Of a stretch of 27,414 nt of DNA, positions 7,978 through 15,820 are shown in pieces. The first letter of the stretch is position 1, and every line of letters starts with the position of its first letter. The position numbers were made by a program, and so were the translations under genes. Location of the stretch: assembly GCA_910589385.1 (NCBI GenBank), contig CAJUTU010000045.1, positions 1 to 27,414 of the forward strand, written 5' to 3'. Origin of the DNA: an uncultured Lachnospiraceae bacterium. GTDB lineage: Bacteria > Bacillota > Clostridia > Lachnospirales > Lachnospiraceae. The notes beneath the pieces are model-generated. The model searched no databases and was not told where the DNA came from. It saw only the letters and a program-made list of their open reading frames with translations.

Positions 7978-8820
7978 GTGCTGGCGCAGTGGGCGCTAAG
8001 GCTTTTCCTTCTGATTGTCCTTGCGGTTATGGTGTTTCCGCTCTTTATGCTTACTGCAAATTCTTTGATGGGAAGACAGGAGCTTCTGGAGACATGCGGC
8101 GCGGTGCTTGCAGACTATGGGGAAAATGCAAAGCTGCGAATTTTTCCCATGTATCCGACTCTGCGCGCTTATGTACGCCTTTTACTGGATTCACCGGAGT
8201 ATTTTACCGCGTTCTGGAATTCTATGATACAGACTGTTCTGGTGCTGGCAGGTCAGCTCCTTGCGGCGGTACCTGCGGCATGGGCGTTTGCCCAGTTCCG
8301 TTTTCCGGGGAAGAAGGTGTTGTGGTTTCTGTATATGCTTCTGATGATCCTGCCGTTTCAGGTAACAATGGTATCGGGGTATCTGGTTCTGAATACGATG
8401 GATTTAATGGACACCCGTGCCGCGGTGATCCTGCCGGGGATCTTCTCCACACTGCCGGTATTTATCCTGCAGAAGACATTTGCCGGTATTCCAAGGGAAC
8501 TGTTGGAGGCGGCAAGGATTGACGGAGCCGGAGACCTGAGGATATTCGTATATATGGGAATACCGCTGGGGATGCCCGGTATTTTCTCTATTCTGATACT
8601 GGGATTCCTGGAATATTGGAATGCAATTGAGCAGCCAATGACATACCTTAAGACAGAGGCGTTATGGCCCCTGTCACTGTATCTGCCGCAGATGGTAAAT
8701 ACGGAGATTGCGGCAGCATTTGCAGCATCCATCGTAACATTACTCCCGGCGCTGCTCTTGTTCTTCTATGGCCAGGACAGCCTGGAACAGGGAATCGTGG
8801 CATCCGGAGTGAAGGCTTAG
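7978..8820 (+). CDS. Carbohydrate ABC transporter permease, MalG/UgpE type
   Basis: This is the partner permease, 280 residues with six membrane segments. The first, LFLLIVLAVMVFPLFMLTANS, leads into a long extracytoplasmic loop. The EAA loop is RELLEAARIDGAGDLRIFVY followed by MGIPLGMPG, the standard MalG-type signature. The start is GTG 7978, one base after the permease 1 stop, with CGGAGG seven bases upstream; an in-frame GTG at 7921 lacks such a site. The first periplasmic loop (LLETCGAVLADYGENAKLRI, then FPMYPTLRAYVRLLL) is longer than in many family members. Tight spacing shows cotranslation with permease 1. Confidence 0.9.
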   Translation: MLAQWALRLFLLIVLAVMVFPLFMLTANSLMGRQELLETCGAVLADYGENAKLRIFPMYPTLRAYVRLLLDSPEYFTAFWNSMIQTVLVLAGQLLAAVPAAWAFAQFRFPGKKVLWFLYMLLMILPFQVTMVSGYLVLNTMDLMDTRAAVILPGIFSTLPVFILQKTFAGIPRELLEAARIDGAGDLRIFVYMGIPLGMPGIFSILILGFLEYWNAIEQPMTYLKTEALWPLSLYLPQMVNTEIAAAFAASIVTLLPALLLFFYGQDSLEQGIVASGVKA

Positions 8821-8939
8821 CCCTTTTTACAGGGATGCCAATGGGTTCGCTTGTTTAGGATTCCTTATCGATGAAGACAAGACACTAATTATGGAAGGAT
8901 TGACGAAGTGGACAGGAAAAAAAAATAAATCAAAAATGG

Positions 8940-10325
8940 ATGATACGGATTATCGCCGGATTTCTGGTCATTATGGCGGTCGGCGGAGTGATTTCCAGAG
9001 CAGCTGCCTCTATGCTGGTGGCTCAGGTAGGAGTGGAGAAAGTGGGACGCGGAAAGCTGTCCTATTCTTACGATGGGAGCGGTACTGTGGTGACAGTACA
9101 GCAGGATCAGATATTTTTATGGCCTGACCAGCAGGTAGAATGGGTAGCAGAGCCGGGCAGTACAGTAAAAGCCGGGGAGCGTCTGGTTCAGTTCCGTAAG
9201 GAGTATCTGCAGCAGTCAATTGATAAGAAACAGGCTGAGCTGAACCAGTTGGAGCTGCAGGTATCACAGCAGCAGGTATCTGCGAGGGAACCGGCGAGGG
9301 TTCCTGCAACAGCCGGGGCAGGCCAGACGCTTTCCGAGGCGCAGCTTGAGCTTCAGACAGCCCAGCAGAAAGCAGCGGAAGCGGAGGCAGCCTACAACCA
9401 GTTTATCAATTCGGCTGTGCCGGACGGGGAAGATGGTGACGCGGATGATATCAGAATGTCGAAGCAGCAGGAACTGGAGACTGCACTTCAGGAGGCAAAT
9501 GCTGGTGTGCAGGCTGCCCAGCAGGCGGTAAATCAGGCGCAGAATGCCTATGAACTGGCAAGACAGGAGGACGCAGCCCAGAATACAAATGCGGCAAATG
9601 CGGCCCAGGCAGCACTTTTGGGAGCGGAAGCAGCGCAGGTACAGGTTGATCAGGCGAGGAAAGAACTGGAACGTCTTCAGTCTTATCAGGCAGCAGAAGG
9701 AAAGATCTGCGCAGTTTCGGATTGTATCGTATTGCAGGTGGGTGTGCAGGTTGGAGCAGTTACTACCGGTTCGGAAGTTTTTGTGACTGGCAGCGGAGGA
9801 TTCCAGCTAAAGGGTATGGTCAGGGAAGAAGATAAAGAAAAATTAAAAACTGGCGCCGAAGTGGGAGTCCAGCTTGCCGCAGGGAAGAAAAAAACTGTAA
9901 AGATTGAATCCATAGGAATGGAGACCGGTGAAACAGCCGGGGCAGGCAGCGGGGATAATGCGGCTGGCGGCGATACATCTTCCTCCATGCAGATGTTCTG
10001 GCGGGCGCCGCTGCCGGAGAATACGAATGTGGGGGGCGGGGAACAGTTTACCTGGAGCATAGACACATCATCGGAAAAGGAGTATGACCAGATTATTCCG
10101 CTTAGCGCACTACGGGAAGATGCAAATGAAGCTTACTGTCTGATTATCTCCGAGGAAGAGCGTATGCTTGGCACGCTGCAGACTGCAAAACGTGTCCCGG
10201 TTACTGTGCTAGAGAAAGATGCGAAAAGTGCGGCAATCACCTCCACGCTAACGAACACGGATCAGGTGATTGTGTCTTCTGAGAAGTATGTGGTAGAGGG
10301 AGACCGGGTGAGACTGAAAGAGTAA
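8940..10325 (+). CDS. HlyD/MacA-type efflux periplasmic adaptor, start region disturbed by a poly-A run
   Basis: This membrane-anchored adaptor of 461 residues (from ATG 8940) has one N-terminal membrane segment (IIAGFLVIMAVGGVISRAAA), a first lipoyl-like half (EWVAEPGSTVKAGERLVQFR), and a long Gln/Ala-rich coiled coil (about 80-240). A second lipoyl half (GKICAVSDCIVLQVGVQVGA) and beta-barrel/membrane-proximal domains follow. This is the adaptor of MacAB-like exporters; in Gram-positives it bridges an FtsX-type permease to the cell wall side. ATG 8940 has no ribosome binding site. GTG 8908 has a good one (GGAAGGA) but is out of frame; it would enter this frame as VDRKKKINQKW if the nine-A run at 8917-8925 had ten A. 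The functional start may depend on slippage, a real mutation or a sequence error. It lies between the importer permeases and a MacB-like protein. Confidence 0.82.
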   Translation: MIRIIAGFLVIMAVGGVISRAAASMLVAQVGVEKVGRGKLSYSYDGSGTVVTVQQDQIFLWPDQQVEWVAEPGSTVKAGERLVQFRKEYLQQSIDKKQAELNQLELQVSQQQVSAREPARVPATAGAGQTLSEAQLELQTAQQKAAEAEAAYNQFINSAVPDGEDGDADDIRMSKQQELETALQEANAGVQAAQQAVNQAQNAYELARQEDAAQNTNAANAAQAALLGAEAAQVQVDQARKELERLQSYQAAEGKICAVSDCIVLQVGVQVGAVTTGSEVFVTGSGGFQLKGMVREEDKEKLKTGAEVGVQLAAGKKKTVKIESIGMETGETAGAGSGDNAAGGDTSSSMQMFWRAPLPENTNVGGGEQFTWSIDTSSEKEYDQIIPLSALREDANEAYCLIISEEERMLGTLQTAKRVPVTVLEKDAKSAAITSTLTNTDQVIVSSEKYVVEGDRVRLKE

Positions 10326-10411
10326 GAATCGATATGCGGCTGATAATTATCTATGAAAGAAATGAGAACGAGATTAATGCATTTTGTATGGAAACAGGCA
10401 TAGGTGAGAGA

Positions 10412-11557
10412 ATGAAAATTAGATGGCAGAAGATCAGAATTCCGGTATTGCTGTTGGTATTTATTATGGTAAATGTCTGGACGATAAACGGATTCCTGCA
10501 GCTAAAGGAACAGGCAGATATGATTTCCTTATCTTATCCGGCAGGCGCTGTGACAGAAACAGCCTATGATCAGTGGAAAAAAAGTGAAGACAGTGAGATA
10601 TTTTCAGAAGGGGCAGTCTGGAAAGCGTGTGGTGATTTCAAGGCGTTGTCCGAGGACACCGGGCACGACCAGAAAGTGTCCTGCTATCAGATAAAAGGAC
10701 AGCCGGCCGCCATCTTTGGGAAGGAATTGGCTGCCGGAAGATATTTTACAGAAGGGGAACGGAACGTCTGTCTGCTTGATCAGGATACGGTCCGGCAGTT
10801 ATTTGGCTCGGATAATGTGCTGGGGCTGGAAGTCAGGATGGATGAAAAGACCTGGCAGATTGTCGGGGTGCTGAAGGGGGATGCTTCCATCTGCGTGATA
10901 CCGTCAGAGGAAGAGCAGGCATTTGATGGAATTGTAATCCGAAAAAAGGAACCGGAGCAGTCAACGAATCAGGCCGTCAGCATGATAGAAGCGTTCTTAG
11001 GAAATACGGACGGTCAGCAGATTGACGGTCAGTTGTATTATGTGTTGGCATGCCTGCTGTATTTTATCATTCTGGCGGTTTCGCTGGCGATAATGGGTTT
11101 TGCAGCGGCAAAGAAAATACGAAGAAAGACAAAAAAGAGAGTGCAGCCTCAAAAGGAATTTCGTATAGCGGAGATAGGCAGACAGTGTGTACTGCCATTT
11201 TGTCTGGCGGCAGCTGTTATGATTCTGATAGCAGGAGTTAATGCGGCGAATCCGGGCAGTGATTATCTGCCTACTTACTGGTCGGATTTTGAATTTTTCA
11301 GCCGGCTTTTTGAAGATAAGGCAGATCAGATCAGGAGTCTTGCCATACATCAGGAGTTTTTTGTCTGGCAGAAGATGTTGGTCCTTTGGCGACGGATCCT
11401 TTGGGCTGAGATTGTTGCAGGAGTACTGATGCTGCTGCTCTGTCTGGATGTTCTCTTGCATTTTCCAATGTATGGGAAAAGAAAAAGGCGGAGTCTGGCT
11501 GCTCATCTTAGTTATCGGTTCAAACGAGTAAGCAGGCGGGTTCAAAGCCGCTTATAA
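10412..11557 (+). CDS. MacB/FtsX-like membrane protein without a nucleotide-binding domain
   Basis: This 381-residue protein has FtsX/MacB topology: one N-terminal membrane segment (IPVLLLVFIMVNVWTINGFL), an extracytoplasmic core of about 180 residues, and three C-terminal segments (about 205-228, 253-272 and 332-352). The core contains the MacB-type stretch in which a new permease conformation is installed (GKELAAGRYFTEGERNVCLL, VLGLEVRMDEKTWQIVGVLK). The start ATG 10412 has AGGTGAGAG just upstream; an in-frame ATG at 10334 lacks a site. It follows the adaptor by 86 bases and is the last gene of the operon. A normal MacB half also needs an ATPase of the LolD family, which is absent here. It may export a molecule with the adaptor or act as a signalling module. 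Confidence 0.65.
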   Translation: MKIRWQKIRIPVLLLVFIMVNVWTINGFLQLKEQADMISLSYPAGAVTETAYDQWKKSEDSEIFSEGAVWKACGDFKALSEDTGHDQKVSCYQIKGQPAAIFGKELAAGRYFTEGERNVCLLDQDTVRQLFGSDNVLGLEVRMDEKTWQIVGVLKGDASICVIPSEEEQAFDGIVIRKKEPEQSTNQAVSMIEAFLGNTDGQQIDGQLYYVLACLLYFIILAVSLAIMGFAAAKKIRRKTKKRVQPQKEFRIAEIGRQCVLPFCLAAAVMILIAGVNAANPGSDYLPTYWSDFEFFSRLFEDKADQIRSLAIHQEFFVWQKMLVLWRRILWAEIVAGVLMLLLCLDVLLHFPMYGKRKRRSLAAHLSYRFKRVSRRVQSRL

Positions 11558-11650
11558 TTTCCTGAAATAAATATCCGGCATAGTGATGTTCCCTGTATTT
11601 TGGGAAGGTGCTAATCTTTCCTATCTGGTATACATATTGAACACGGCCCA

Positions 11651-11674
11651 GGAATGCGCCAAACTGCGCATTCC
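11651..11674. terminator. Hairpin between convergent genes
   Basis: GGAATGCGC, loop CAAACT, GCGCATTCC form a perfect 9-bp G+C-rich stem. There is no T run, so it is an atypical terminator. It lies between the convergent ends of the 4850-11557 operon and the MutS-like gene. No other feature was seen in the 179-base gap. Confidence 0.4.
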
Positions 11675-11736
11675 GTGAGAACATGATTCGGGAGTGAGGT
11701 AATTTGGCTGATTTTTTACAGACCCTTCAAAAGTTT

Positions 11737-13608
11737 TTACTTAAGGATTCCAGCCATGCGCAGCAGATACCGCGCATTTGTGGTGGTGCAGCGTCCGTTC
11801 TTTAATTTGTAATCAAAGAGGATCTTGTTTTTTTCATAATTTTCTGTAAAATGATAATTTTTTGCATCTATGTTTAAATCATTTTCCAAATCACACAGCT
11901 CAAAGTCATGGGTAGTGATCATTGTGAAGGCATTAGGCTTTGAAAGATTTCGTATGGTTTCTTTGGCGGCAAAGATCCTGTCTTTTGAATTTGTCCCTTT
12001 ATAGATTTCATCGATTAGGGAAATCATGGGGATTTGTTTCCTGCTGACTTCAATCATTTGCTTGATGCGCAGCAGTTCAGCATAAAACGTGGAGATGCCC
12101 TCATTCACGTTATCCTCTGTGCGGATGGAGGTGCATAATTCCATAAGAGAGACATGCAGGCCTGACGCAGTGCAGAATCCACCAGCATATGCAAGGGCTA
12201 AATTGATGCCTATGCTGCGCAAAAAGGTTGTTTTCCCGGACATGTTGGAGCCTGTTATGATGCATGTGTGATGGGTCAGGTTAATATCATTTCCCACTGC
12301 CGATGGCTCTTTTAATAGTGGATGTCGGATATCAGAAGCCGATAGTATGGGACGTTTGGAATCCTTGATCTCAGGTAAGCAGTGGATCTTTCGGGTATGG
12401 GAGATTACGCTTAGGCTTATTAAAGCTTCTACATTCCCCACTGCCTTAAGCCAGGCCTCCAGGATGTCTCTATAGTTATCTTTCCATTTTTCATAGCATT
12501 CCACGCAATAATAATCATGCAAAAACAGGCTGTTATAGAGCAGGAAGGCATAGATGTTGTGGCGTGAGCATACAGAGTCTGCAAGTGACTCCAACTCTTT
12601 TAAGGCAGCAGAAGCAGTGCCATTTTTCAACAATGTCTTCTGCAAAGTCCTAAGATAGGAACTATCAAAGGATTCCTGTTCCAAAAGCTGAAATAATTTC
12701 CGGTAGGGGGTGATTGTTTTGTTCATCTGATAGATAGGGGATAATATCTTATTGTTCCAGTAAAATCCAAGGAAGGCAGACATCAATTGGGCAAATGCCA
12801 GGAGGAAAAAAAGGGGCATTGTCAGATGCCTGTGGATTCCCAACAAGGCAAAAAATAAAAGGCTTAGTGTAAGGATGGGGAACAATTTAAGGAGTATCCG
12901 GCAAACCATAGGAATATTGTTTCTTGTTTTCAGGGCATGAAAGAAGTTGTCCAGTATTTCTCTGGATTTATCATACTCGATGTTTCTTAGGCGCCTTGCG
13001 CCAGTTTCAAGCTCCATGCAGAATTTAGACTTTTGGGACAACTCGGAGGCTGCCTGCTGACGGCTTTGGATCTCATGGGAGATCTGTAAGGCAGAATCCT
13101 TTGCAAAACCTTTGTCCGGCAGGCTCAGCCAGAGGGCAAGCTGATCCTGTCCCCAGATTGTGCTTGCCGTACAGATGTATTGATAGAGGGAGCTTTTTCC
13201 AAACAGATCCAAGTCTCTGGTTTCTAAAATGTTATCACTTAAATAACGCGTTCCGTCCATAGGGAAGCTTTTCCAACCATCATTAAAGCGCGCTATGTAG
13301 TCTTTGAGGACAGACTGGGAATCTTTCAGGCATGCCTGTTCTTCTTCCAGCTTGCCGTGATAGCGGATTAGCATGAGAAAGGCAAATCCGAATCCAAGGG
13401 CAGCTATGAGGAGGGCAGTTTTTTTCTGCTGATATCCGAAGAACAGAAGCAGTCCTGCAATGATAAAGGTGATGCCGCGTAAAAACGATACCTTGTCGGA
13501 TTTCAGTGTCAATTCACTTAATTTTATTTTGCAGGATTCATAGTGTTCCTCATATATAATATGCTTATTAAGTTTGTGATCTTCATCAATAGTTTTGGTG
13601 TTATTCAT
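11737..13608 (-). CDS. Membrane-anchored MutS-family ATPase
   Basis: This is a 623-residue protein whose C-terminal third is a MutS core ATPase: Walker A GSNMSGKTTF (about residue 450), a Q/ST-loop region (SIRTEDNVNEGISTFYAELL), Walker B ISLIDEIYKGTNSKDR, and the switch histidine in TMITTHDFELC. The middle part corresponds to the MutS lever/core helices. There is no DNA mismatch-reading domain. Instead, two membrane hairpins are predicted (about 35-78 and 230-282). Such membrane MutS homologues occur in Lachnospiraceae and other gut bacteria and have no settled function; they should not be called mismatch repair enzymes. The start ATG 13608 has AAGGAG seven bases upstream; an in-frame ATG eight codons earlier has none. 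It is divergent from the two-component system and convergent with the transporter operon. Confidence 0.85.
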   Translation of the reverse strand: MNNTKTIDEDHKLNKHIIYEEHYESCKIKLSELTLKSDKVSFLRGITFIIAGLLLFFGYQQKKTALLIAALGFGFAFLMLIRYHGKLEEEQACLKDSQSVLKDYIARFNDGWKSFPMDGTRYLSDNILETRDLDLFGKSSLYQYICTASTIWGQDQLALWLSLPDKGFAKDSALQISHEIQSRQQAASELSQKSKFCMELETGARRLRNIEYDKSREILDNFFHALKTRNNIPMVCRILLKLFPILTLSLLFFALLGIHRHLTMPLFFLLAFAQLMSAFLGFYWNNKILSPIYQMNKTITPYRKLFQLLEQESFDSSYLRTLQKTLLKNGTASAALKELESLADSVCSRHNIYAFLLYNSLFLHDYYCVECYEKWKDNYRDILEAWLKAVGNVEALISLSVISHTRKIHCLPEIKDSKRPILSASDIRHPLLKEPSAVGNDINLTHHTCIITGSNMSGKTTFLRSIGINLALAYAGGFCTASGLHVSLMELCTSIRTEDNVNEGISTFYAELLRIKQMIEVSRKQIPMISLIDEIYKGTNSKDRIFAAKETIRNLSKPNAFTMITTHDFELCDLENDLNIDAKNYHFTENYEKNKILFDYKLKNGRCTTTNARYLLRMAGILK

Positions 13609-13976
13609 GAGAATCTCCTTAAGTTTATACAATATCTTTTGCGCAAAGAGGGAATGCTTTGTTTTCGTGCATTTTTCGGGATTTAATCATTTATAGTATA
13701 TGATTTGGGTGGTTTGAGTATGATACAAGCTTTATTACTGATAATAATTCTATCATATATCCACATATAAATCATCTCACTTTTAACTATTTCCTTCATG
13801 GCATACTGCTTAAGAGAATATAGCTTTGTCCGGCAAGTATGAGAATGTATAAAGTGTATAGAAAATGCCTTGCAGCAGATATTACCCATAAAAATAACAG
13901 CTGCATGTCACTTCTTGAGCATTTCTTGGAATTTATTGGTTATAATGGGTTTATTAAATGTGTGGAGGATAGATGG
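13609..13976. promoter_or_regulatory. Divergent intergenic region with an activator-type promoter for the two-component operon
   Basis: A 368-base AT-rich gap. On the plus strand, TATAAT at 13941-13946 is an exact -10, without a -35 at 17 bases. Upstream stand two 11-bp-spaced repeats, TCTTGAG at 13913-13919 and TCTTGGA at 13924-13930. The same block at the same distance from a -10 recurs before the ABC ATPase gene (15757-15790). The ribosome binding site GGAGGA (13964-13969) precedes ATG 13977. No gene is supported in the rest of the gap; a 68-codon minus-strand frame shows no family signal or start site. Confidence 0.65.
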
Positions 13977-14651
13977 ATGCGGCGGTATACTCTTTTGATT
14001 GTAGATGACGAACCTGGAATTACTGATATGATAAAAAGCTATTTTGCGTCAGAATATGATGTGCTTACAGCTTATAGTGGCAGGGAAGCGCTCCAAAAGC
14101 TGACAGGGAAGCCGGACTTGATTCTTTTGGATATCAACATGCCGGAGATGGATGGTCTGGAGGTCTGCAAGAAGATTCGGCAGTTTGTTTCGAGTCCGAT
14201 TCTGTTTCTTACGGCACGCGTTGAATCAGTTGATAAGATCATAGGTTTTCGGGCAGGGGCAGATGATTATATTGTAAAGCCTTTTGACTTAGATGAGCTT
14301 GGGGCACGGGTTGCGGCGCACCTGCGGAGGGAACAGCGTTCGATGGAGAATCGGACCGTCCGCTTTTTTGGTGAGCTGGCCATTGACTATGGAAACCGAG
14401 CCGTATCAGTAAGTGGACAGCCAGTTTCGCTGACAAAAAGAGAGTTTGACATTTTGGAACTTCTTTCTATGAATGCAGGGCAGGTTTTTGACCGGGAACG
14501 GATCTATGAAGCAATATGGGGAATTGACGGTGACGGAAACAGTGGCACGGTGATGGAGCACATCCGAAAGATCCGGGCAAAACTGGCCGGATATACATTT
14601 CACAGTTATATTGAAACTGTTTGGGGGTGTGGATATAAATGGAACGCCTGA
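13977..14651 (+). CDS. OmpR-family response regulator
   Basis: A 224-residue regulator. The receiver domain (1-120) has the acidic pair D10-D11, phospho-acceptor D52 in LLDINMPEMDG, a conserved threonine in FLTAR, and K in IVKPFD. A winged-helix DNA-binding domain (about 130-224) has the OmpR pattern LTKREFDILELL and a final TVWGCGYKW. The start ATG 13977 has GGAGGA seven bases upstream; a longer in-frame start at 13839 would add 46 residues ahead of the receiver and is rejected. It overlaps the kinase gene by 13 bases. The repeats in its own promoter and in the ABC promoter suggest that it activates both, in the manner of antimicrobial-peptide-sensing systems. Confidence 0.92.
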   Translation: MRRYTLLIVDDEPGITDMIKSYFASEYDVLTAYSGREALQKLTGKPDLILLDINMPEMDGLEVCKKIRQFVSSPILFLTARVESVDKIIGFRAGADDYIVKPFDLDELGARVAAHLRREQRSMENRTVRFFGELAIDYGNRAVSVSGQPVSLTKREFDILELLSMNAGQVFDRERIYEAIWGIDGDGNSGTVMEHIRKIRAKLAGYTFHSYIETVWGCGYKWNA

Positions 14652-15739
14652 AAAATATGGATTTAAAAAAAGCATTTTTTGTGTTGTCGGTCTGTTGTAT
14701 CATGGTTTCTCTGTTGATTCTCTTGCTGCTCCTCGTATTCTGTGGAAATATCCGTGACAGTTATCCTGCCGGAGGAATCGAGATCCGGTCGGATGGAACA
14801 ACGATAATGCTGGAGGGGCCGACAAAAGACCAGCAAGGGATTTTAAAGATAATAGATGTGCTTCAGCTATTGGCCTGTATCCTGCTCCCGGCCGGAGGAT
14901 TGGGAGCAGCAGGGGTTTTGTTTTACCACATAAAGCTGAAGATGCCGATCGCTGTTTTACAAAAGGGGACGGAACGTATCCTGAACCATGATCTGGATTT
15001 TTCAGTTCCAGAGGTTTCAAAAGATGAACTGGGACAGATCTGCAGAGGTTTTGAGACTATGCGTGCAGAGCTTCTTAAGGCAAATCAGGAGTTATGGGAG
15101 CAGGCAGAGGAGAGGAAGCGGTTGAATGCGGCATTTTCCCATGACCTGCGCAATCCGGTTACCGTATTAAAGGGAACCATTAAGCTTATACGGCAAGGCA
15201 AAGAGGACGGACAAGCTTTTGAAAGATTGGAGGATTATGTGCTTCGCATTGAGAACTATGTGGAGGCAATGAGTGGAATCCAGAGATTGGAGCAGCTTCC
15301 GGTCCAAGAAAGGGAATGTGCATATTCCCAGCTTCATGCAGAATTATTGGATACGGTGAAATTTTTGGCGCCAGCAATGGAAACGTCGGTAATTGTACCG
15401 GAGACAGGGCACGTGAAGCTGGATCATGGAATATTTTTAAATGTTGCTGAGAACCTGATCAGAAATGGGGCCCGGTTTGCCCAGAATAACCTGGCTGTTT
15501 ATCTGGAGACTCGGGAAGGCTGCCTTCTTCTGACGGTAGCAGATGATGGACCTGGCTATCCGGAAAAGCTGCTTCGGGATGGCCCCAGGCCTTTTGGCAA
15601 GATGAGTGAGGAGACGGAGCATTTTGGGATGGGATTATACAGCGCCCGGATACTATGCCTGAAACATAGAGGCTCACTGGAATTAAAGAATCCGGCAGGC
15701 GGCGGGGCATCTGCAACGGCAATATTTCGGATAAATTGA
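14639..15739 (+). CDS. Sensor histidine kinase of the intact two-component system
   Basis: A 366-residue kinase with two membrane segments (about 13-35 and 76-96) and a short extracytoplasmic loop of about 40 residues (SYPAGGIEIRSDGTTIMLEG). It continues with a HAMP region (about 100-150), HisKA with H168 in AAFSHDLRNPV, an N box (VAENLIRNGARFA), G1 (ADDGPGYPEKLL) and G2 (HFGMGLYSAR). All are intact. The small sensor loop suggests that it senses through its ABC permease or inside the membrane rather than binding a large ligand. The start overlaps the regulator stop by 13 bases; ATG 14657 is a less likely alternative. Confidence 0.9.
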   Translation: MERLKNMDLKKAFFVLSVCCIMVSLLILLLLLVFCGNIRDSYPAGGIEIRSDGTTIMLEGPTKDQQGILKIIDVLQLLACILLPAGGLGAAGVLFYHIKLKMPIAVLQKGTERILNHDLDFSVPEVSKDELGQICRGFETMRAELLKANQELWEQAEERKRLNAAFSHDLRNPVTVLKGTIKLIRQGKEDGQAFERLEDYVLRIENYVEAMSGIQRLEQLPVQERECAYSQLHAELLDTVKFLAPAMETSVIVPETGHVKLDHGIFLNVAENLIRNGARFAQNNLAVYLETREGCLLLTVADDGPGYPEKLLRDGPRPFGKMSEETEHFGMGLYSARILCLKHRGSLELKNPAGGGASATAIFRIN

Positions 15740-15756
15740 CTTTATTCATTTCATAA

Positions 15757-15790
15757 TCTTGAGCGTTTCTTGAGAATTGTCCATTATACT
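15757..15790 (+). promoter_or_regulatory. Promoter with tandem repeats before the ABC exporter genes
   Basis: TCTTGAG at 15757-15763 and again at 15768-15774 (11-bp period), then TATACT at 15785-15790. First repeat to -10 is 28 bases, exactly as at 13913-13941. Such one-turn direct repeats that overlap the -35 area are the usual layout of OmpR-family activator sites. This would give the exporter genes their own induced promoter 18 bases after the kinase stop. Confidence 0.65.
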
Positions 15791-15820
15791 CATCTTATCA
15801 TTGATAAGGAGAGTGTTTTT

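Noticed and set aside
7989..8522. Plus-strand frame of 177 codons overlapping permease 2
   Set aside because: Cysteine- and glycine-rich out-of-frame translation of the MalG-type permease; no family match and no start site.
10997..11545. Minus-strand frame of 182 codons opposite the MacB-like gene
   Set aside because: Composition is that of an antisense shadow; the plus-strand gene has membrane segments and correct operon spacing.
11737..13608. Calling the MutS-like gene mutS or mutS2
   Set aside because: It lacks mismatch recognition and Smr domains and has membrane segments, so a repair gene name would be misleading.
13683..13889. Minus-strand frame of 68 codons in the gap before the response regulator
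   Set aside because: No ribosome binding site and no recognisable protein; it overlaps the regulator promoter region.
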